Origin: Ilyonectria destructans
Lineage: Eukaryota > Ascomycota > Sordariomycetes > Hypocreales > Nectriaceae
Direction: 5' to 3'
Length of the DNA stretch: 64,000 bases
Assembly (NCBI GenBank): GCA_020740775.1
Contig: JAHEWK010000008.1
Span: 62,001-126,000 of the forward strand
Made by a program: the position numbers and the translations under genes. The notes under the pieces are model-generated. The model saw only the letters and a program-made list of their open reading frames with translations, had not been told where the DNA came from and did no database searches. Below are positions 12,250-23,004 of this stretch, piece by piece. The first letter of the stretch is position 1. Every line of letters begins with the position of its first letter.

Positions 12250-13466
12250 AACCAAAACCGAATCATTGGGTCAACGGACCACCAAGCCATCAGACTACCA
12301 CGACTCCCACCGGTGATCTTTTTTCTCTTGTGGGTTGAGGCTCGAAGCCACCACGACGCCCGGACATTCACCGGATCAGGGCACATCGCTGCAGAGTCGT
12401 CGCCCAAAGGATTAGGGATGGGCAGATGGGCGGTCTCGCTCACCAGCGGCGCAGGATGATAATTAATCTGTTTTGTTTGTCTGGAGTACTTACCGACTTT
12501 CCACCTTGCCTATCGTCTAGAATATACGTTTTGATTTGCAACCGCAACCTGAATCTCCGACGCGCTTCGGCAGATCCGCCGAAGACACCAGTCCATCAGT
12601 GCAGTCCCTTGCCCGATCTGATGCATTTATAGTTGCCCTGGCTCACCCGCCCGCTTGCTACGTCCGTTTTGGCTCGACTAGTCCCTCTAGACTCCGGCAA
12701 CATTTACAACCTCGGCCGGGTAATATTCGTGCACATTTGAAAAGGGATGTTTCAGCACACCCCTCGAATGACAGCGCCTTGTTCTGACACTGCAAAGATG
12801 GGATCATCATGTGAATGCACAAGCTGCAGGATCTAACCCATTTCAGCACCCGGTGCCGTTGTCGGCGGCGGAGTAGACCTCTTGGACAGTGGATTTCGTT
12901 ACAATGCAACATGCGCCCCGTTATATACATGTGAGCCGAGACCACGGGACGGCAGCGGCTGGCCCGAGAGTGGATAGTACCTTTCGTACGGTTCCTGCCT
13001 CAATCTGCCTTACCTGGGAACAGTTTCAAAAGTACATGGTTTCGTCAGAGGGGATTATAATTTTATGAAGCTCCTGGCCTTCTTATATATTCCCAGCTTC
13101 ATACTCTGTTTTTTGTGATATTTCTTTTCTTTCACGTAGCCTAAAGGAGGCGTTGTGATTGCTTGTCTTTTCTAAGCGCCGGCAAACCTCTCACAGCGAC
13201 GATGCAGGTATGTACCGCCCACACTGGCCTGGCGAGGACGTGTACGTGCACAGGCGTCTAAGCCGCAAGTCATACGCCTCATCACCACGTCAACATCGGG
13301 CTTTGAGTCCTTGTTTCTCTCTTTATCCTACTCTGTCAACATTTATCATTTAGCGGATAAGCTGTTACCACCGCAATTATCCATGTACCCCATTCTATCC
13401 CCAACTTGATTTGCATTTATTCTATCCAGATAACGCACTGAGAGAGTTCCCATCTGCCTACCCGCC
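12250..13466. other. intergenic Rheb / ZUFSP-like gene
   Basis: About 1.2 kb between two genes on the same strand. The last ~300 bp is pyrimidine-rich with an AT-rich stretch near 13050-13130, as expected of a promoter and leader. No supported gene. Confidence 0.5.
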
Positions 13467-15243
13467 ATGGTCAGCTCCGAGTCAACTCCCAAATGCCCCT
13501 TCTGCGGGTTCAGGCCGAGCGAAGGAGACTATGAGCTTCTATTAGTGCGCATGAGCCTCCGCGAGACACGCCATCGCGATGGGTTCAGGCTAACTGAGGT
13601 CTCTGCAGCATATCGAAACGCGTCATCCAGAGGGCCAATCCCCCTTTGCCGTCGCCGAAGATCCAGTCATGTGTCCCCAGGACGGCTGCGGCGAGATTGT
13701 CCCCCAAGACGAATTGGCATACCATCTCGAACTCCATGCCCTCGAAGCCAGTGACGATGTGGCAGACGCCTCGGAACAACTATCTGCAAGTCCCGCAACT
13801 GTTGCGGCGGAGCCCGACAAATCTATACGAGATGAAACTCACAAGAAGCGGCGTGAGAAACAAAGCACCACTATCCAGGCCTGGAAAGCCCTCTTCGGGG
13901 GCCAAAAGTCGCGACACGGTCACGACGCAAGTCATCGAACTCGCCACAAGTCAAAGAAGCTCTCCACCGCTGAGCCATCCTCGAGTGACCAGACCTCTGA
14001 AAGTAATACCTCGGATCACCCAGGTCCCCGCCATTCAGCCCGTCAGGGAGATCCAAGCCGACAGATTGCTCGGCTAGGGGTCCGTGTCTTCAACTCCTTC
14101 CAAAATCTGCACTGGCTAACGGCGTGGCGGATAGAAATCCGAGCTGGGTAGGTTTGCACACGAGAATCAGATGCCTCCGTGGCTTATCGAGCTTCTCCAA
14201 CAGGAGGGCCAGGTCATCAATGATGGTGAGATCCTTACGCCGTGAATTCTGACCTACACCCATCTAAATATTATGTCATGCATCCAGGCGTGATGCCGGT
14301 ACTCGGTCAGCTCCTCGAGCAGAGTCCTTCCACCCAATCCGCATATCTATGTCACCCCCAAGTACAACATGTCTCCAAGTTGCGGCGAGAAGGTATTAAT
14401 ATAAGGCACCCTAAGACACCCGTGCGAATGGATCCCTGCATGGTGTAGTGCTAACAACTAGCTACAGGTGGTTTTTGCGGATACAGGAACATTCAAATGC
14501 TGACCTCCCACATTATCGGAGCGAGATCAACGGGAGCAGATCTGTTCGGCCCCACCTTCCCGACCATTTTCGAGATCCAGGATCTTATCGAGAACGCTTG
14601 GGACATGGGCTTCAACGCCCAAGGCCGCATAGAGACTGGGGGCGTCAAGGGAACTCGAAAATACATTGGCACACCAGAGGTATCCATCCACAGCTTCTGT
14701 CAGCCTCCAGCAGCACAAAGCTAACAGTATATAGGCACAAGCAGTCTTCTGTAGCTTGTCGATACCGTAAGTTTACAAAACTCCCATTCAAAATCCCAGC
14801 TTCTTGACCTAATCCGTGGCTGCTGTAGTTGCTCGGTCCAGGCGTTCAAGGACAAAGAGCGTGGCAAAGCAAAGTCACTCTTACTCCAAGGCATCGAACA
14901 ATACTTTCAGGGAGGTGTGATGGATGTAGAAGCGAGAATCCACCTCACCGGACTCCCTCCAATCTATCTTCAGCACCCAGGTAATAAAATGAAGCCCATT
15001 AATGGCCGAAATTGCTGACCATATTCCCAAGGGCATTCTTTGACCATTGTGGGCCTTGAAAAACAGATGGACGGCGAGGTTAATCTTCTCGTATTCGACC
15101 CTAGTTTTCGCGATTCTACTAAGATAAGACATCTTATTGGCAAGGCCTTTCGGCACAAGCTATCAACTGTCGATGAGGCGGTGCAGCCATATCGCCGAGG
15201 CACACAATACCTCCGCAAGTACAGTGAATTCGAGGTGCTCTAG
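13467..15243 (+). CDS. ZUFSP/Mug105-type deubiquitinase (peptidase family C78)
   Basis: Cysteine protease of the C78 family. Human ZUFSP (ZUP1) and fission yeast Mug105 in this family cleave K63-linked ubiquitin chains, ZUFSP in genome maintenance. Exon borders visible: 13467-13544, 13609-14079, 14135-14225, 14288-14392, 14468-14679, then two short exons and the terminal one. N-terminus: C2H2-like fingers CPFCGFRPSEGDYELLLHIETRH (two parts of one finger split by intron 1) and CPQDGCGEIVPQDELAYHLELH. A basic Ser-rich linker follows. Protease domain: catalytic Cys in GGFCGYRNIQML (about residue 252), then VKGTRKYIGTPEAQAV, the His in GHSLTIVGLE and the Asp in LLVFDPSFRD. UFM1 as substrate cannot be excluded from sequence alone, but the N-terminal fingers favour the ubiquitin branch. 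Confidence 0.85.
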
Positions 15244-15363
15244 TAAGGCTTCCTTAGTTCTCTATATATAACGGAATCACTAACTATGTGTAACTCGAAC
15301 AGCCTGACGAACAATGCTACCGCACCCTAGCGGCTTTGTAGCTGGCGTTCCACCGCAGTTCGC

Positions 15364-16211
15364 TCATTGCTGTTCCTTGAACCAAGCCTGAAGCTTGGTC
15401 AGGGCACGACCACGGTGAGAGATCTTGTTCTTCTCCGTCTTCTCCATCTCAGCGAACCTGGAGAATGTCAGTATTATTCCGGGTCAATGTGGAAGTGAGC
15501 GAGGAGAATCGCACGTTTGGCCTTCAAATTCGAAAACAGCATCCCATCCTGAATATGAGAAATTAGTATTTATCACTTAAACCAGTACTATTTGGATTTC
15601 TCACCAAAGTCGGCGGGCCCTCGTGCGGGAACAATCTTGCCCTATGAGAAGCGTTAACTAAAGTCAGTTCGTTTCGGACAATTAGAGGCGTGAAGTACCG
15701 GACAGCGGCCCTGGAAAAGGATAGGCTTGTGGCCAGGCCCCGCGGAGTACCCGAACGTGCAGACAGCCTCGGCGGATTTGTCGGCGTATGCAGCCAGGAG
15801 GTTGTTCAGGCCCTCGTGTCCGGTGGATGTCATGAACCACTTGCTATAGAAGCAGGAGACGTTAGCAGACGAGACCCAAGGCGGAAAGGAGTGATTCAGA
15901 GTTGTTGGATAACACACATGTATGGGCCGGGGAGACCCTTGAGGGCGTTATAGCAGAGCGCGGTATCTTCAACAAGGACAGGGCCTTGTACCTAGGCTAT
16001 TTGTAAATAGAAACTCGAAGGTAGTGGAGGAGGAAAGCCCTACTAGGTCTGCAGCCCTGCGGCATTTAGACTCAGTAACCTCCTCGAGGGTTCCCTGGAC
16101 TTCCTCAAGATCCAAAGACTGGCTCCGGACTTCAATTTCAGGTTCGAGGATTGCCTTAACCTCGCGCAACTTGTTGGCGTTGCCAGAAATGAAGTTGACA
16201 GTGGGAGCCAT
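15364..16211 (-). CDS. HAM1: inosine triphosphate pyrophosphatase (Ham1/ITPA)
   Basis: House-cleaning enzyme that hydrolyses ITP, dITP and XTP to monophosphates, keeping deaminated purines out of DNA and RNA. It is split into several short exons. The N-terminal exon starts [20 protein letters not shown], carrying the SGNANK substrate motif. Later segments read [52 protein letters not shown] and [14 protein letters not shown], all canonical for the family. It ends LQAWFKEQQ with stop TGA at 15366-15364. Convergent with the ZUFSP-like gene, 120 bp between stops. Internal exon borders were read by eye. Confidence 0.92.
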
Positions 16212-16599
16212 TCCTGCGGTAGGTGGCCTATTTATGCGCTTGTTATAAGTGACTTGATTTTAGTTGAAGGTCGAGAAATGAGTTGAGAAGGTAGAGAGGA
16301 CAAGGGAGTTGAACAAGACGAGGATTTGACTCTGCCCCGCGAGTTGCCATGCAAGATAACCACGGAACCCCACAGTTTGGTGGGCAGTCTGTGGATAGGA
16401 TATGCATTTTTCGGGGCTACGAATCCTTATATAGAGGTCGCACCGAGAGTTGTGTGGTAAATCGTAAATTCATCATGTCTCATCTGCGAGGTAGACAGGA
16501 AATAGCTATATATCCACCTGATGGTTTGCACCAATGGGGGATGGGCGTGAAATGTACTTTTCTCTATATATCCTGTATTTCTTATTATTTTATTTCATT
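16212..16599. other. gap between HAM1 start and FAP7 stop
   Basis: Holds the HAM1 promoter and 5' leader and the 3' UTR of the next gene on the same strand. AT-rich around 16490-16600. No gene seen. Confidence 0.5.
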
Positions 16600-17301
16600 T
16601 CATTGATTGTCCTGCTTCCATTGCTTGACCCATCCCTCGATACGGTCAACGTTGGATTCCATCTCATCGGCCTCGTTGCTCGTCAGCTCAATGACAATCT
16701 CGCTGTCAAAGGCGTCACGCGCCTCCTGCAGCAGCACTTCCATAATCTCAGAGTCGAGGTTCTCCTGCAGCTTGGACTCGGGATAATTTCTGCTCGGGGG
16801 TAAGAAGAATAAACATGTCAGCCGTAGGGAGAAACATCAAACAGCTTGAGTGATTGGTTGGAACTGACCTCGCCGTCAGTCGGTCATAGAGAGTCGTCGA
16901 GTCGACTCGGAGGACCACGACCAGATCGATCCAGCTGCGAGGGAACAAATCACAAGCGTGCCAGTCGATGATGCAACCGCCAGCCTTTACTTCGTCCTCG
17001 ATGGCGTCTAGGAGCTATTCGCCGCGAAAAGAACCATGTGTCAGCCCTGTCAATATCCGTTCATATTTGCTGCTGTGTCATGTTTAAATGAAGTTGAAAT
17101 CAAGGCCCTGTCTCTCACCTTGTCCTCGTCAACTATCCAGCTGTGGAACTCATCGCTCCATCCCTCGTGGCACTCCTTGTCCTTGACCACCTGGTTCACG
17201 GACAAGTGGCGCAGCCCCGTCCGTTCTGCTAGGCCCTCACAGTGCGTGGTCTTGCCAACGCCGGGCGTACCCGTCACAATAATGTTAGGCGACTGGCGCA
17301 T
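16600..17301 (-). CDS. FAP7: adenylate kinase isoenzyme 6 / Fap7 (NTPase for 40S maturation)
   Basis: Small P-loop NTPase of the AK6/Fap7 family, which joins ribosomal protein Rps14 and drives the last cleavage of 18S rRNA; it also has adenylate kinase activity. Three exons. Exon 1 starts at ATG 17301 with MRQSPNIIVTGTPGVGKTTH, containing the Walker A loop GTPGVGKT, then GLRHLSVNQVVKDKE. The middle exon reads GGCIIDWHACDLFPRSWIDLVVVLR. The last carries NYPESKLQENLDSEIMEVLLQEA and ends WVKQWKQDNQ. An ATG 26 codons upstream is in frame but not supported by the family N-terminus. Confidence 0.92.
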
Positions 17302-17875
17302 CGTGATTTGCGCTGCAATAGGATGCGATGCGATACAATGCGATCGGTGGCTGCAGAGATTTGAGCTCCCTGCGTCCACTCACTCACTGCCGACCCTGTG
17401 GGTAAACCCGCTCCATGCATGTATCGGGGTGTCTCGGATCGCTTTGATAAATACCATCCGGGGCCGATCCGGAGAGGACCCGGACGACACGGGAGGCGGC
17501 CGCCGGAGTCTCAGTGAGGACGGAGTGGACCGATGGACAGGTTGCGTCGGGGGGGAAACATTAACAATAAATCGTGCGCTCTCTCTCTCTCTCCAATACA
17601 ACCGTGGTCTCATCTTACAAACAGAGCCAGCCCTTCCATCCTCCCGCTTGCGGCAAGGAAAAGTAGGCGTCTTTTCCCTCTTGAATACATAACAAGGCGT
17701 TCCAGATACGGCATAGATGGCATATGTGATCACGTCCTCGAGATCCGCTCCGACCACACCGCGTTAGAAAATTCGACATCAAACACCCTGAAAATGCGTT
17801 GCGGCCTCTATCCGTTATGTGCAATCGACATCGACATCGACATCGATATGCCTGTCATCCCGCTTTATCATTCCT
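17302..17875. other. intergenic FAP7 / myosin V
   Basis: FAP7 promoter and myosin 3' UTR. A short tandem ATCGAC repeat (about four units) lies near 17824-17847. No gene seen. Confidence 0.5.
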
Positions 17876-20800
17876 CTACTGCTCGGCTTCCACCTCCTCC
17901 ACACCAGGCAATTCGTCTTGTTCATCAAAGTCATCGCCATCCGTGTAGTCCAGCTTCTCCTGCTGAGCAATAGCCTGTGCCGAGACGATCTCTGCTAGTC
18001 GCTTCAATCGAGGGGTTTGAAGCCCTATTACATATTGTTAGCGAAATGAGCCCACTAGCCGGTCAGTCGGCTACTGGTAAAGGCCACTTACAAGAGGGCG
18101 TGTAAGTCTCGAGCGCGGTAATAACTCTAGGCTCGGCAATCTCGTAGGGACCGCTGTCATCCATGTCCACAGCTTGCAAGAGGAGCACATCGCTCTTCTC
18201 AGTCACGCGCGAAGCGACCGCCTTCATGATCTCCCCATTAATCGGTTGCTCGTAGTCGGCAACTAGGTACTGGTTCAGGAGCTTCTGAATTTGGTTGGGA
18301 GACAGCCTGGTACTGGTCAGTTTCGATGTAAAATAGGCTGTGGAAACAAGAGCAACTTACATCCAGCAGATGTCCTGAATGATCTCAATGTCATTCAGCG
18401 TAGCCTTCTTCAGTTGGAGAAGCTTGGTGGCTTGCTGGAAGACGGTTAGCGTTGCTACAGTTTTGTCGCCACTCGAATGTACTGACCATCAAGTGCTCCA
18501 GTTGAAGGGTGCCTTCGGGCATGTCGTGGCTCTTACACCATTCCTCAATGCGCGTGATGTTGTAGTTAATCTGAAGGCCTCGCTTCCAAGAGAGGAAGTT
18601 TCGTCGCATCAGCAGATCGTTGAAGGCGGTAACACCAACAAGGCGCAAGAGCTCCGTAATCGTCTGCGTGATGATAGAGTCTTCCAGGTAGTACGCCTTC
18701 ATAGCCCGGAACACGCTATTGAGCAAGCTAAGCAGGTTGTCCATGCTGTAGGCTGGCGTTGAGTTGGTCTGCAAGAGTTTGCCCAGGAATCGGCTGCTTT
18801 CGTTGGTAACGAAGCCAGGCAGTGACTGAGACTCGATGATGGCGGGGATAATCATCTTCTGCAGCTTCTTCTTCAGCACCTTCATCCAGGTGTGGTAGAT
18901 GTTGAACTCCAGACTCTCCAAGTCATGCTTGACAATCTCCAAGAGTCGGTCGTACTCATAGTTGTCCGACTTCTGGGCCTCATACCAGTCCTCCGCCAAG
19001 AACACAAACGAGAGCATCTCGTGAACGTTGGACAGCCAGAAAGCACCCGGGTTGATGGCCTCGTCACCGTCATGCTGCATTACTTCCTGTTGGATGGACT
19101 GCATCACATTTGCCAGGAAGCGCTCAGACTCCTTGACAAAGCCATTGTTCCACATCTCTGAGGTGACCAGGTTGATGAGGTACGAAGGGAATAGCACCTC
19201 CTTGTCGGAAGGAGGCGGAGTGGTGTTGGGGTTGGGGATCTTGAGGTTCCGAATCAGACCCATTGTCACTTCCTCGTTCAAGCCGTCCTCATCGGCAAGG
19301 AGACCCTCAAGCTCCACCTCGATGTTATCGACACCAGGAATGAAGGTTGTTCCAGACAAGTTCTGGCGATGAGCCGTGCTGGTGACAGCCATCGAGACCG
19401 GTCGAGGGTTGTAAGCACCGCTGAAGCGGTCTAGCTCGCGAGGCTCGGCGCCGGCGCTGCGGCGCTTCGGTTTCTTGGACGAGACCAGGTTGATGAGGCC
19501 ACTGGCCGGTGCAACCGCAGATGTGCCATTGGCCAGCTCGCCGTTGACCGGTGCATTTCTCCGTGCCGTCTCGAGAGCGTCCCTGAGAGCCTCGAGTTCT
19601 TGCCTGAGGCTCGTGTTGTCCTTTTCGTGCTGCGTGCTGGTCCTCCTTGCTGTCTCCAGCTCTGTGTTGGTTGTGCGAAGAGACTCTCTGAGCTCTCGCT
19701 CTTCGTCCTGCATCCTCTTGATATTGGCAGTGGACTCGTCAAAAGCTACCTGAAGCTTCTTCATCTCGTCTTCCATCGCCTGGAGTCTGGCAACGGCAAT
19801 GCCGGCCTGGTTGGCTTCAGTCTGCAACTCCTTGGTCCGCGCTTCCAGGGCGTTGTGGCGGTTCTTCCATGACTTGATCTGTCCCTCGTAGTTCTCCACC
19901 TGGGATGCTAGGTTCTTGTTCTTCTCCTTCATGGAACCCAGGGACTGCGTGAGCTCGACAACCTTGTTTTCAAGCTTATAAGAGATCTGCTTGAGGTCGC
20001 GCGCCTCCTCTCGAACCTTCTTGTAATCCTTGCGGGCAAGCTTACCACGCCACAGGCTCTGGATCAGGATGACCTTCTTGCGGTATTGTCGCCATGACCG
20101 CATCTGCTGTCGAGACCTCCACACTCTCTGGATCACAAGCGCAGCATTACCAAGTCGCGTCTCCATAATGTTCTTTCTGCGCAAGTATCCCTTCGCGGCA
20201 GATTCAAACAACACCATATCTTGACGGATGCGCAGGAAGACCCTGCGCTGCTTCTGTCCCCGCCAGACTCGCTGGATGGTAGTGGCGGCCCTAATCGTCC
20301 GCAATTCTTGAGCTTCCTTTCTCGCCTTCCATGCCCTGATGGCGGACTGGGTCCTGACCACGGCCTCGCGGGCGTCGAGGTAACGGCGACGGTAGTACTT
20401 GGCTCTCAGGTTCTTCTGGATCATAATGGCACAGTCGTTGAGACGCGTGGTTCGGAGGTTCTCCAAGAAGGCCAGCATGCCAGCTCGGAAGAAAATCTTG
20501 GTAAGACCAAGTTGGTACTTGTCAAGGCCCTTACCGGTACTAGTTCCCAGTGCCTTCTTCAGGATAGCATCAGCCATATCCCGAATCTCCGACGTCCACT
20601 GGCTAGAGTGCACGAGCATGTAATACCGGAGGGCAAATTCCTCATAGGTCCAGCGAGTGGGGTAACCAGCACAACTAATGCGCACAGTCTCGAGGACACC
20701 ACAAGCACGAAGCTGGCTGAGAACCATGGGTCCTTCAAATTTCCATGCCTCCTTTGCTTCGTTTGGCTTGATGCATCGGATGTAGTGGACGTCTGTGTTG

Positions 20801-23004
20801 TTGATGGTGTTCATCAGCTCAATCAGGGAGGAACGGAAGATTCCACCGAGAGTCGGCTTTCGGTTCACGGCCACACCAATCTTCCTGCCACCAGCGGGCT
20901 TGACAGCATTTGATGACGATGAGGCAGCATCCTTTTCTCTGACAGCCGACGCGGCGTCCAAGACCTGCTTGAGGAAACTGTTGGACGTGGCACGGAGTAC
21001 AGCCATATGCTCGTCGGGAACAGTATCACGGTTCTTCTCGATGAAGCCCTCGGATTCATAGGTGACATCGATGGCGTAGTGGCAGACTGTGAAAGCAGAC
21101 TTGCCAAATCTCGGCTTCTTGTAGAACTTGTGCTTATCGGGTGAGAAGTTGTGATGTAGCTTGGTAACGAACTGCTCATCTGAGCCCATGGGAAGTCTGG
21201 ACTCTTCATCAAGGAGACCGAGAATGCCCATCCTGCCTTCGATGAGATCAATGCAGGGCTGGTTGTCAGAGAAATCAATGAAGGTCCAATCGATTTGCTC
21301 CCTCAGATACTCCTCTTGCTCAAGCTTGAAGACGTGCTGGTTGAATTCCTGCTGAAGCTTCTCGTTTGCATAGTTGATACAGAACTGCTCAAACGAATTC
21401 TTGGCGAAATGTTCGAAACCGTAGATATCCAGCACACCGATGAAGGAGGTGACACGGCTCAATACCTCCTCGGTAGCAAGACTGTCGTTGATGATGTCGA
21501 CAAGCCAATCAAAGAGACTCGAGTAGATGAACTTGGCAACGGAGTCACGGACAACGATGGCCTGGGCCTGGCTCAAGTTGGATGTGATCTTCTCACCACG
21601 AGTCACAAGCTGCTTCTTGACGATCCACTTGGAAAACTCGGTTGCGTCAACACCCAAGATCTCACTGGCTTGCTTGAGTGAGGGCTCAGTCGGCGCAAGA
21701 ACACTGTCATTGCGCGATGCAGTAATCTTGACGTTTCCTAGATGCAGAAGACCGGCCAATATCTTGAAAATCTCAGACTGCTGGGCCTCTGGGACACCAA
21801 TCGTTCCCAGAGACTGTTTTGTGTCCTCAAACTCGGCCTTGTCATCCACGCCGTCGATAGTCGGGCAATTTCCTTGATTGAGGTACTCAAACTGTTCGAT
21901 AGCCTGGATGTTGAGTTCCTGGCGTTCCTTATCAGAGGCACCGGCGACAAGCTGGTAGAAGATGTGGTAATTTCGCTCCTTGAGAGGCTGGAAAACGAGA
22001 CGGGAACGCTCAAGGAGGTAGGTTCGGATCTTGGCGCCAATAATGTTGGTCTTGTCGTCAAACATAATCTCGATGTACTTTCCAAATCGGGACGAGTTGT
22101 CGTTTCTGGTTGTCTTGGCGTTACCGAACGCTTCCATGATAGGGTTAGTTGCGAGAATCTGCTCCTCGGTCTCGCTCATGGTTTCATGCCCGCGCTTAGA
22201 GCGCGTGCCTGGGTTGTCGGGAGACTCTCTGGTGGCAAAGTATCGCATGATGTACTTTGCGCTGACAGTCTTTCCAGCACCAGACTCTCCAGACACAACA
22301 ACGGTCTGGTTCTTATTGTCTCGAATCATGTCCCTATTACAACGGTCAGCATTGCTATATCGAGGGCAGGGGCAAAGGAGAAGAGTCGTACATAAACGCC
22401 TCTTCGGCGATGGCAAACAAGTGAGGGGCCTGGGTCGCTCTTTGCTTCCCAGCATAGACTTGTACCATACCAGGGACGTAGAGGGAGTCGACTCGCGCAA
22501 AAGGATTTGTGGCAATGAGAACGATACCACTGTATGTGTAGATCTCCTTTTGTAGGTATCGTAACCGGATCGCTTGCAGAACTAGGAGGGAGATGTCAGC
22601 ATAATCACCATGAATAGGCTCTGCTGCGTTCTGCATAGGCCTGGTTGGTAGAGATAGACGTACCAGCTGGCTCATTAAGATGGGACAGGTTTGTAAGATC
22701 GTCACTGGCTTCGAGTATAGTCGGGTTCATCAGAGGAGGCAGAGCGGGATCGGAGCCACTCTGGAGCCCCTCAACGGAGACTTGGATGGTCTTGGTCTAG
22801 AAAGAGAGTATGGGGTCAGACAAAGGCAGCTTGGGAGAGTAGGTGTGGCAATCGGCCATGGATACGCACCTCGCCATTTTCCAGCTGGAATTCGAGCTTA
22901 ACCTTGGCACCATCCACGGTCTTGTTGATGAGCTCGGAGGCTACCCAGCCCTCGGCGGCATCGGGCTGCCACGCTCTCGTGCCGACATCGTAAGTCGATG
23001 CCAT
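17876..23004 (-). CDS. myoE: class V myosin heavy chain
   Basis: Actin motor that carries secretory vesicles and organelles to hyphal tips. Starts MASTYDVGTRAWQPDAAEGW at 23004. Exons 23004-22870 and 22796 onward (SH3-like N-domain) and VLQAIRLRYLQ precede one exon of more than 3.5 kb, followed by two or three short 3' exons ending ELPGVEEVEAEQ (stop 17878-17876). The motor has GESGAGKTVSAKYIMRYFA, NSSRFGKYIEI, LDIYGFEHFAKNSFEQFCIN and HYIRCIKPNE. Then come about six IQ motifs (for example IQRVWRGQKQRR), a coiled coil and a C-terminal DIL domain (EMWNNGFVKESERFLANVM to LRRNFLSWKRGLQINYN-like sequence). Length is near 1,570 aa, normal for fungal myosin V. The DIL tail and six IQ repeats exclude class I and II. 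The symbol follows the Aspergillus name. Confidence 0.95.

Noticed and set aside
20221..20913. 230-codon open frame inside myosin V on the opposite strand
   Set aside because: Antisense shadow of a well supported coding exon.
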